A program made the position numbers and the translations under genes. A stretch of 12,495 nucleotides of DNA from Clostridia bacterium. GTDB lineage: Bacteria > Bacillota > Clostridia > Christensenellales > Aristaeellaceae. The notes under the pieces were generated by a model. It was not told the DNA's origin. It saw only the letters and a list, made by a program, of their open reading frames with translations, and searched no databases. Shown here piece by piece: positions 6,146 to 12,495 of the stretch (positions within the stretch are counted from its first letter, which is position 1; each line of letters begins with the position of its first letter). The stretch is taken from the NCBI GenBank assembly GCA_017471125.1, contig JAFUWR010000247.1:1-12495 (forward strand). Direction: 5' to 3'.

Positions 6146-6511
6146 TCATTCCCCGAACCGCGCCTTGAAGTCCTCCAGCTCCCGCTTGGCCTTCTCGATC
6201 TCCCTGCGCGGCGTCTTTTGCGTTTTCTTGGCGAACACGTGCAGCAGCACATACCGGTGGCCCAGCCATCCCGCATACAGTATACGATTCGAGGCGGGAC
6301 GCAATTCGTATATCTCGCCCTCCAGGTGCTTGCAGTAGGGCTCCGTGAGCCGTGGGCCGTTCAGCTTCAACAGCTTCACGTAATCGCGGATCTTGTTCAG
6401 CTTGATGCGGGCGTCCTTGCCGCTCTCGCCCTGGAGCTTGCGCATGTATTCCACGACGGGCTGGCGTCCGGCGGCATCCTCGTAGAATACGACGGTATAT
6501 TCGGCGTTCAT
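6146..6511 (-). CDS. RelE/HigB-superfamily toxin, phage Gp49-like
   Basis: 121-residue probable ribosome-dependent mRNA interferase of the Gp49-like (PF05973) branch, paired with the HTH antitoxin that follows. Seen: N-terminal strand YTVVFYEDAAG, VVEYMRKL, a helix KLNKIRDYVKLL, LTEPYCKHLEGEIYELRPA with R71, ILYAGWLGHRYVLLHVFAKKTQKTP with K95-K96, and a basic C-terminal helix starting REIEKAKREL. This block order matches Gp49-like toxins. Start ATG at 6511 was chosen because the GGGAGGTGGGG purine-rich site lies before it; an upstream GTG at 6532 would lie within that site and close to the predicted transcription start. The toxic activity itself is inferred from family. Confidence 0.85.
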   Translation of the reverse strand: MNAEYTVVFYEDAAGRQPVVEYMRKLQGESGKDARIKLNKIRDYVKLLKLNGPRLTEPYCKHLEGEIYELRPASNRILYAGWLGHRYVLLHVFAKKTQKTPRREIEKAKRELEDFKARFGE

Positions 6512-6536
6512 CGGAGCATCCCCACCTCCCACATAG

Positions 6537-6565
6537 ATGATAACATATTAGTTATCACATGTCAA
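6537..6565 (-). promoter_or_regulatory. near-consensus promoter of the toxin-antitoxin operon
   Basis: On the minus strand a perfect -35 TTGACA (6560-6565) is followed after exactly 17 bases by TATCAT (6537-6542), five of six to consensus. Transcription would start near 6530, giving a leader of only about 19 bases before the toxin ATG. Confidence 0.8.
6538..6557. promoter_or_regulatory. operator-like inverted repeat TGATAAC-N6-GTTATCA
   Basis: A perfect 7-bp inverted repeat with a 6-base spacer fills the region between the -35 and -10 boxes and overlaps the -10. This is where an autorepressing antitoxin should bind. Binding by the XRE protein is inferred. Confidence 0.75.
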
Positions 6566-6575
6566 TACCCGCGCA

Positions 6576-6623
6576 TAAAAAACCCTTTGCCGCACCCACA
6601 TGACAGGGGTCCCAGCAAAGGGT
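6576..6623 (-). terminator. intrinsic terminator of the giant adhesin gene
   Basis: Transcribed strand: ACCCTTTGC (6615-6623) pairs perfectly with GCAAAGGGT (6582-6590) across a 24-base loop and leads straight into TTTTTT (6577-6582). It begins about 13 bases after the stop codon and 11 bases before the -35 box of the toxin-antitoxin promoter, so the two units are cleanly insulated. Confidence 0.85.
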
Positions 6624-6635
6624 CATAGGGTCCGA

Positions 6636-9600
6636 TCACGCCGCCACGCCGTTCTCCACGGGCGCGGCCTGCCACGTGCCGTCGCGGAGCTCGTACCGGC
6701 CGCCGTTCAGGTCCTCGGCGGCGGTGTCGGTCACGCGCTCGGGCCAGGCGGGTTGGCCGCCCTTGAGGGTGATGCGCATGGCGTCGTAGTCCATGCCCTC
6801 GACGCGGATGTAGTCCGACTCGAAGGCGTCGTCGGCGACGGTCACGGCGTAAGCGCCGTCCAGCAGGAACACGGTTCCCTGGGTGCCGTCCACCAGCGCG
6901 TAGAGCTGGTCCTGGATGGCATACACCCTGGCGTCCAGCCCCTCCACGGTCACGGCCCGCAGCACCACGTTCAGCGCGGCGGGGGTGTCCATCTGGCGTC
7001 CGGCCAGCAGGTCGGTGATGACCTCGAACCGGGCCCGGTCGCCCTCGGCCACGTCCACCAGCGCCACGTTGTAGCGCACCTCGCCCCTGCGGTCGCTGTT
7101 GCTGTCGCGGTACACCAGCGCGGACTGCTCGATCATGGGCGTGCCGTTTTCGATGGCCGCGAGGCTCGTGCGCCACGCGCTCAACTCGTCGGTAGCGTCG
7201 TCGATCACCAGGCAGTACAGCGGCTCGTCGGCGTCGACCGCGTCCTGCGGCCCCCTGCCGATCCAATAGACGGACAGGGCCTCGTCGGACAGCGTTTCGT
7301 CCTTCTTGAGCCCGTGCAGCACGTCGCCCCCGGGCAGCTCGCCGCCCTCCTGGTACCGCGCCAGCACGCCAGGCTCCATCGCCACGAACTGGAAGGTGTC
7401 GTCCATGAACATGCCCCTCACCCAGTCGGCGGAGACTTCGGACATGTACAGGTCGAAGTCGTCCTGCTCGCCCACGCGCAGCGCGCCGGTGTTGAAGTTG
7501 AGGCTGCTGGTGGAGGTGACCTCCACGGCGGCGTCGGCAACGGCGCGGTCGTTCACGCCGGTGATCATGTAGAGGGTCCGGGCCCTGCCGTCGCCCAGCA
7601 GGTCGGCGTCGAAGCTCTCGGAGACGTATTGCAGCTTGCCGCCGGCGCTGAAGATCAGCTTGGTGGCGTTGGGCAGCAGGTAGCTGTCCATGTGGGTGGC
7701 GGCGTTGGTCCACAGCTTGTAGCGGTCGATCCCGCCGTCCAGCCGGACGTCCCGGTTCAGGATATAGCGCAGGTCCGTCACGAACACGTTCCCGGCGGCG
7801 ACCCGGGCCTCGTCGTCGGCCTTGGCCTTCCACACGCCGTAGACCTGGCCCAGCCCGACGCTCTGATCCACCCAGTTCTTGGAATCCAGGGACTTTTGGA
7901 GCTGTTCGGCCAGTTCGCCGAAGTCCTTGGCCTGCCCCTCGCGCGGGAGGCTCGAGCCTCCGTCGAGGACGGTGATCGCCGCGCCGTAAGAAGCGTACAT
8001 TTTGAGCAGGTCGTCCTGCTTGGAGGTCTTGATGTCGTAGGTCTTTTTCTTGTACTGCCAGGTGGTGAGCTTCCAGATGCGCTTGTAGGAGGCGTCCATC
8101 TGCACGCCGATGTCGATCAGGGGATCGGCGGCCAGGTGGAACACGCCCTTGCCGATCAGCCGCACGCCGGTGACGTCGGAGTGCGAATGGCTGTCCGAGA
8201 GGATCGCGTTGCGCATCGTGCCGACCACCTCGGCGATGGGCTCCACCGCGCCGCCGACGGCCATCAGCTTGGCGTAGGCCACCACGTTCAGGGAGTGCTT
8301 GTTGGCGTCGTTGCTGAACAGGTTCTTCGCCACCACGTTCACGGTGTCGGCGGCCTTCAGCTCGGTGTTGGTGATGGTGATCTGCTTCAGGCTGTCGATG
8401 TTCATCTTGGCCTTGGCGTAGGACTTGCCGCCGCCCGCGCTGCCCTCGGCGTGGGAATCCGTCACGCTCTCCACCTCTTCCGCGCCCGCGGCGATGGTGA
8501 CGCTCCGCTTGTTGCTGGTGATCCTGAGGGTCTTGAGCGCCTGCTGTTCCTTCGCGATCGCCTCGATGTACGGCTTGGCCAGCTCGTCATAGCGCGCCTT
8601 GACGTTCTTCTGCCAGGCCTCCTGGTCCTCCACGGGGACCCAGTAGGGCTTGACCAGCTCGTCGTAGAGCTTCTGGACGTTCTTGCTCCACTTTTCGGTG
8701 TCCTCGACCTGCTCCTTCATCACCTCTTTGAGCAGCTTATTGTAATTCGACTGGACGTTCTGCTCCCACTTCTCGGGGTCCTCCTCATAGACATCCTCAT
8801 AGTGGCCCCCGACCAGGTGGGGCACCCATACGCTGGTCTTCTTGTAGGGCATGGGGGTCTCCGCCTCGGCCTGGGCCCGGAGCGCGTCCCGCGTCTTCTG
8901 GGGCACCTGGCTGGCCTTGGTGTACTTGGCCTTGTAGACCATCGGCGTCTCCGCCTCGGCCTGCTGCATGAAGGCGTCCTTCTGCTCGTCGGTGAGGTCG
9001 AGCGCCTCGGTGTAGACCATGGGGGTCTCCGCCTCGGCCTGGGCCCGCAGCGCCTTCGCGGTCTCCGCGTCCGGGCTGTAAAGCTTCGAGTTCACGTAAG
9101 TGCTGGAGGCCGTCAGGTCCACCGTGGCGTGGTTGTTGAGGTTGGTGGTGGCCTCGGTGTGGGGGTTGACGCCCAGGCCCTTGGAATCAGCGTTGGCGTC
9201 GGTCCGCTGGTCATACAGGGACACGTCGGCGTTGATCTCGACGTTCCCATCGGCCGTCACGTTCGTGCCCGTGCCGAAGCTCACGGCGGCGTCGCTGTTG
9301 ATGGTGGTGTCGGCGTAGGCCCGGGCGATCTGGATGACGCCGTTGGACTTGACCTCGGCCTTGGTGGCGATCTCGTCCTTGCCGATATCCTCGTCCGCGG
9401 AGGCGGGCCTGTTCGCGTCGCCGGTCCTGGCCTTGATGTTGATGTCCCCGAGGGAGCCCATCGTGACGTAGCTGCCCACATCGACGCGCACGTCGCGGGT
9501 AAGCGTGTTGGTGGCGTAGACGGAGTCGCCGCTCAGGATGCCGAACCTGCCGTGGTAGAGGGACTCGGCGTCCATCTTCGCGCCGGAGGACGCCTGGACC

Positions 9601-12495
9601 GTCAGGTCCGCGCCGGCGTTCAGGCGGGCGTCGTCGTAGATCTTGATGTGGTTGGCAGTGGTGGCGGTGTTCTCGCCCCGGGTGACGCCCACGTCGACCA
9701 GGAAGCCCAGGTTCCCCTCCTCCACCTTGGAGACGCTGTTGACCAGCTCGGAGGTCTCGACCTTGCCGGTGGTGCCGGAGATGTCCTCGGCCACGGCCTT
9801 GACGGTCATGTTGCTGTCGGCGACGGCGCTGTTGGGCTTGACGTCGATGATGCTCACGTCCGCGCCGGCGCTCGCGCCCACGGTGGCCCGCACGGCCGGG
9901 TCGCCGGTGTTCTTGGTATTGGTCATGGACTGCACCTTGAGGCTGCCGCTATGGAGCTCTATCCCGGTCGCCCTGGCCTCCTGCGTGCCCTCGAGCGCGG
10001 CCCGGGCCTTGTTGGTGGCGACGGTGACGCCCGCGATGTCCGCGGCGGAGGTGCCGATGTCGGCCTTCGCCTCCAGGGCGCGGCTGGTCGCCTCCACCGT
10101 GATGATGCCGGCGCTGATCTGCCCGCCGGTCAGTTCGGCGGTGGCCTTGGCGCCCACGGTGGCCTCCGCGGTGTTGGTGGAGACCTTCACCGCCTCCAGC
10201 GCGCCGATGCCCCGGCTGGTGCCCGCGCCGTCGGCCCATGCCCGGGCCGCGTGATCGGTCCGCACGTCGACGGCGCGCTCGCCCTTGGGATCGTCCGCCA
10301 GCGCGCCCGACAGTTCGAGCTTCGATTCAAATGTGCCGTCGGCCTTGGCGGTCACGTTGTTGACGCCCACGGCCAGCAGCCCGCCGGTGCCCTGGGCCTC
10401 GGTGGTGGCCTTCGCGCCGGTCTGTCCCGCGGTCTTTACGGCCAGGTCCGCGGCGTCGTGGAGGATCACGTCCTCGATCAGCGCCTGCGCCACGGCTTCG
10501 TCATGGGCCTTGACGGTGTTCACCGTCACCGTGCCCGCGGACACGGACAGGTTTCTGCCGCCGGTGTTGCCCAGGGTGGCCTGGGCGGGATAATCCACGC
10601 TGTCGTTGAGGGTGGAGGCGACGCTCACGTCGCCCACGCTTCGGCGGCCTTCCTCGCCCACCTTGAACGTCCATCTGTTGTTGGGAAGCAGCCCGATCTT
10701 CGCGGTCTGCCGGGTCTCCAGCTCGGCCTTGACCACGTTGGGCGCGACGCTGGCCAGCGACGCCGCCAGCTTGGGCGCGCCGACATGGGCCTCGACGGTG
10801 CTCACGCCGTCGGCCCTGACGTCGATGCCGCTGCCGTTGGTGAGGTATTCGCCGTGGTGGCCCAGCATGAGCGCGTCCGCCTCGGCGCTGGCCTTGGCCA
10901 CGGCCACGTTCGCGCCCGCGCCGTAGACCGTGCCGCTGACGCCCGCTGCGCTGGGGGTCACGTTGGCGGCGGCGTTGGCGCGCTGCCGGAGCGTCACGGC
11001 GGTGGCGGCGTCCTTCGCGCCGTTCTCATTGATGATCGTCCTGCCGCTGTTCTGGGTCAGGATGGCCCTGAAGGTGTCGTCGCTGTACGCCGTGCCCACC
11101 TGGGCGTTGGCGGTGATGGCGGAGAAGTCCTGGTTGGAGATGTCGCTGGTCACGTCGTCGCCGGAGACGTTGCTGACGCTGACGCCGCTTGCGAAGCGGT
11201 TCTCGCCGGTCAGGTTCGCCTCCGCCACGGAGGAGCGCCCGTAGGCCGCGGCCACGTTGGCGTTGGCGGTGATGAGCGCGCCGCCGCCGGTCTTGATGTC
11301 GGCGGAGGTGCTGGTGGTCTGGTTGGAGCCGACCGACAGCTTGCCGGCGGTCACGTCGGCGTGGTCGAAGGTCGCCCGCTGGTCGGCCTGGTTGTCGGCC
11401 ACGGCCACCATCGCGGCCACCCGCACCGCGCCCAGGTTCAACCCCGCGGCGCTGGCGTCGGCGGTGGCGCTGCCCAGGCTGTTGACGGTCAGGTCCCCGC
11501 CCACGGTCAGCGCGCCGTCGCCGGACCTGATCTCGGCGATGTTCTGGGTGTCGTTCTTCGCCACGGCCGCGTTCAGGTCCGCGGTCACGCCGCCCAGGTT
11601 GCCGGAGATGGTCCTGGCCACGGCCTTGGAGCTGTTCGCCGTGCCGCCCAGGCCCGCGGCGACGGTCAGCGCCCCGCGCACGTTGAGGTCGGACGCGCCG
11701 TTGTCGATCACGGCCATATTCTTAGCCGCCTGTCGCGCGTAGTTGTAGGACAGGCCGACCGCGCCCATGCCCACGGCTGCGGCGTCGAGGGCGGAGGTGG
11801 CCTCGGAGGCATTGTTCGTGTAGACTTTCAGGCTCGCCGCGTCGGTCTTGACGCCGTGCAGCGTCGCCAGCGCGTCGGTGTCGTTGAAGGCTAAGAGCAC
11901 GTTGCCGCCCACGCCCACGCTGCCCGCCGCCGCGGAGAGCAGGGCGGGGGTGGCGGAGGAGGTGGCCCGGGTGTCCACGCTCACATTGGAGAGGGGCGCG
12001 TTCACGACGGTCCTGCCGTCGCCGTCGCCCAGCACGGCGCGCAGCTTCGGCGCGACGGTGGATACCGCGGCGTTCAGCAGCACGGCCCCCGCGCCGCCGG
12101 CCACGCCCAGCAGCTTGCTGTCGGCAGTGGTGTCGGAGACGCTGTTGACGTTCAGGAAGCCCGCGGAGCTCTTGTCGATGCGGGTGCCGCCGCCCACGAC
12201 GGCGCTCTGGTCCAGGTGATTGGCCGCCACGGCCACGCCCACGTTGCCGCCCGCCGCCGCCATGGAGACGGCGCGGATGGAGGGCTTGCTGGGGCTGAAG
12301 GTGTCCTTGAGCGCCTGCTTGATGATGCCCGCGCGCTCCTTGTCGTCGGCGGTGAAATCAGAGGAGCCGGAGCTGGCCTCGACGGTCATCTCCCGGCTGG
12401 TCTCGCCGATCAGGTCCACCGCGCCGTGGCTGCCCGCGGCCACGTTGGTGTGGAGCGTCGCCACGGCCACGCTCACGCCCACGCCGGTGGCGGCG
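6636..12495 (-). CDS. giant repetitive surface/secreted protein, LktA-like filamentous adhesin, C-terminal part (5' end outside window)
   Basis: 1952 residues are visible and the frame stays open to the window edge (residues AATG precede the first internal GTG), so the start lies to the right. Probable role: a long extracellular rod for attachment. From the edge to about 9070 the protein is a run of beta-type repeats rich in Ala, Val, Gly, Asn, Thr and Asp (for example GGNVGVAVAANHL, GSVGVGGNVLLAFND, ANANVAAAYGRSS), resembling LktA-family filamentous adhesins and other beta-helical surface proteins. Two short tandem-repeat sets follow (9047-8844 and 8783-8556), then more beta repeats to about 8170, then a C-terminal region of roughly 500 residues that is less repetitive, with blocks such as NRDVRLDGGIDRYKLWTNAATH and LPNATKLIFSAGGKLQYVSES. 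I see one cysteine only, no LPXTG, no transmembrane segment, no SLH or dockerin repeat and no barrel-type C-terminus. Family call is by composition and pattern, hence moderate. Confidence 0.75.
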   Translation of the reverse strand, partial: AATGVGVSVAVATLHTNVAAGSHGAVDLIGETSREMTVEASSGSSDFTADDKERAGIIKQALKDTFSPSKPSIRAVSMAAAGGNVGVAVAANHLDQSAVVGGGTRIDKSSAGFLNVNSVSDTTADSKLLGVAGGAGAVLLNAAVSTVAPKLRAVLGDGDGRTVVNAPLSNVSVDTRATSSATPALLSAAAGSVGVGGNVLLAFNDTDALATLHGVKTDAASLKVYTNNASEATSALDAAAVGMGAVGLSYNYARQAAKNMAVIDNGASDLNVRGALTVAAGLGGTANSSKAVARTISGNLGGVTADLNAAVAKNDTQNIAEIRSGDGALTVGGDLTVNSLGSATADASAAGLNLGAVRVAAMVAVADNQADQRATFDHADVTAGKLSVGSNQTTSTSADIKTGGGALITANANVAAAYGRSSVAEANLTGENRFASGVSVSNVSGDDVTSDISNQDFSAITANAQVGTAYSDDTFRAILTQNSGRTIINENGAKDAATAVTLRQRANAAANVTPSAAGVSGTVYGAGANVAVAKASAEADALMLGHHGEYLTNGSGIDVRADGVSTVEAHVGAPKLAASLASVAPNVVKAELETRQTAKIGLLPNNRWTFKVGEEGRRSVGDVSVASTLNDSVDYPAQATLGNTGGRNLSVSAGTVTVNTVKAHDEAVAQALIEDVILHDAADLAVKTAGQTGAKATTEAQGTGGLLAVGVNNVTAKADGTFESKLELSGALADDPKGERAVDVRTDHAARAWADGAGTSRGIGALEAVKVSTNTAEATVGAKATAELTGGQISAGIITVEATSRALEAKADIGTSAADIAGVTVATNKARAALEGTQEARATGIELHSGSLKVQSMTNTKNTGDPAVRATVGASAGADVSIIDVKPNSAVADSNMTVKAVAEDISGTTGKVETSELVNSVSKVEEGNLGFLVDVGVTRGENTATTANHIKIYDDARLNAGADLTVQASSGAKMDAESLYHGRFGILSGDSVYATNTLTRDVRVDVGSYVTMGSLGDINIKARTGDANRPASADEDIGKDEIATKAEVKSNGVIQIARAYADTTINSDAAVSFGTGTNVTADGNVEINADVSLYDQRTDANADSKGLGVNPHTEATTNLNNHATVDLTASSTYVNSKLYSPDAETAKALRAQAEAETPMVYTEALDLTDEQKDAFMQQAEAETPMVYKAKYTKASQVPQKTRDALRAQAEAETPMPYKKTSVWVPHLVGGHYEDVYEEDPEKWEQNVQSNYNKLLKEVMKEQVEDTEKWSKNVQKLYDELVKPYWVPVEDQEAWQKNVKARYDELAKPYIEAIAKEQQALKTLRITSNKRSVTIAAGAEEVESVTDSHAEGSAGGGKSYAKAKMNIDSLKQITITNTELKAADTVNVVAKNLFSNDANKHSLNVVAYAKLMAVGGAVEPIAEVVGTMRNAILSDSHSHSDVTGVRLIGKGVFHLAADPLIDIGVQMDASYKRIWKLTTWQYKKKTYDIKTSKQDDLLKMYASYGAAITVLDGGSSLPREGQAKDFGELAEQLQKSLDSKNWVDQSVGLGQVYGVWKAKADDEARVAAGNVFVTDLRYILNRDVRLDGGIDRYKLWTNAATHMDSYLLPNATKLIFSAGGKLQYVSESFDADLLGDGRARTLYMITGVNDRAVADAAVEVTSTSSLNFNTGALRVGEQDDFDLYMSEVSADWVRGMFMDDTFQFVAMEPGVLARYQEGGELPGGDVLHGLKKDETLSDEALSVYWIGRGPQDAVDADEPLYCLVIDDATDELSAWRTSLAAIENGTPMIEQSALVYRDSNSDRRGEVRYNVALVDVAEGDRARFEVITDLLAGRQMDTPAALNVVLRAVTVEGLDARVYAIQDQLYALVDGTQGTVFLLDGAYAVTVADDAFESDYIRVEGMDYDAMRITLKGGQPAWPERVTDTAAEDLNGGRYELRDGTWQAAPVENGVAA
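8556..8783 (-). repeat. three tandem 25-26-residue helical repeats (ED-x-E-x-W-xx-NV-xxx-Y-xx-L) inside the adhesin
   Basis: Residues 1238-1313 of the visible protein. Three units share E-D, W, N-V, Y, L and K at fixed positions; the tryptophans are at 1243, 1269 and 1294, giving spacings of 26 and 25. Units two and three both contain YDEL and KPY. High Lys/Glu/Gln content suggests helices, unlike the surrounding beta repeats. I recognise no named domain. Confidence 0.8.
8844..9047 (-). repeat. three copies of the 12-residue motif xxQAEAETPMxY inside the adhesin
   Basis: Copies at 9012-9047 (RAQAEAETPMVY), 8934-8969 (MQQAEAETPMVY) and 8844-8879 (RAQAEAETPMPY), spaced 78 and 90 bases. The 36-base units of the first and third copies are nearly identical at the DNA level, while the linkers differ, which points to recent duplication or selection for the motif. 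Just before the Trp-repeat set. Confidence 0.85.

Noticed and set aside
6600..11894. A 1764-codon open frame on the plus strand opposite the adhesin
   Set aside because: It is the in-register antisense of the adhesin and stays open because the sense gene avoids TTA, CTA and TCA. Its His/Gly/Val/Asp-rich composition is that of reversed GC-rich codons, with no domain signal.
12480..12482. GTG at 12482 as the true adhesin start
   Set aside because: The frame continues open to the window edge, the residues are mid-repeat, and there is no signal peptide or ribosome site, so the gene extends beyond the window.

Overview
The window looks like part of a GC-rich Bacillota (Clostridia-type) chromosome, probably from an uncultured gut or rumen organism. 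I infer this from three things: a BMP-type substrate-binding protein paired with its ABC ATPase, a 2Fe-2S/ASKHA corrinoid-protein activator, and intergenic hairpin repeats built on CCTTCCCCT/AGGGGAAGG, which from memory are common in gut clostridia. No species can be named from the sequence. Every convincing gene is on the minus strand, so transcription runs from right to left.

Layout in the direction of transcription: (1) 12495-6636 is the 3' part (about 1952 codons) of a giant Ala/Val/Gly/Asn-rich surface or secreted protein. It resembles LktA-type filamentous adhesins, its beta-type repeats are interrupted by two sets of short tandem repeats, and it ends in a clear intrinsic terminator. 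(2) 6565-5797 is a compact HigBA-like toxin-antitoxin operon with a near-consensus promoter, an operator-like inverted repeat inside that promoter, and its own terminator. (3) 5764-3793 is a 640-residue ferredoxin-ASKHA protein (reductive activator of corrinoid enzymes) with an extended -10 promoter. (4) 3522-2431 is a secreted calcineurin-like phosphoesterase, flanked on both sides by modular repeats. (5) 2054-1 starts a BMP-family transporter locus: promoter, leader hairpin, substrate-binding protein, two stem-loops, then the ATPase, which runs off the left edge. Permease genes would be expected beyond position 1.

The most unusual part is the intergenic DNA around the phosphoesterase. Two copies of a 115-116 bp four-hairpin element lie at 2293-2407 and 3574-3689. 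Two of the hairpin arms differ completely in sequence between copies but keep perfect pairing. A second small hairpin module occurs in opposite orientations and positions, and at one site it interrupts a junction that is intact at the other. Two unrelated 7-bp tandem arrays start exactly at the stop codons of the phosphoesterase and of the ASKHA gene. Together this looks like modular, structure-selected repeat DNA that accumulates behind genes.

The genes do not form one pathway. They are separate transcription units: uptake (BMP/ABC), secreted phosphoesterase, corrinoid activation, toxin-antitoxin, and giant adhesin.
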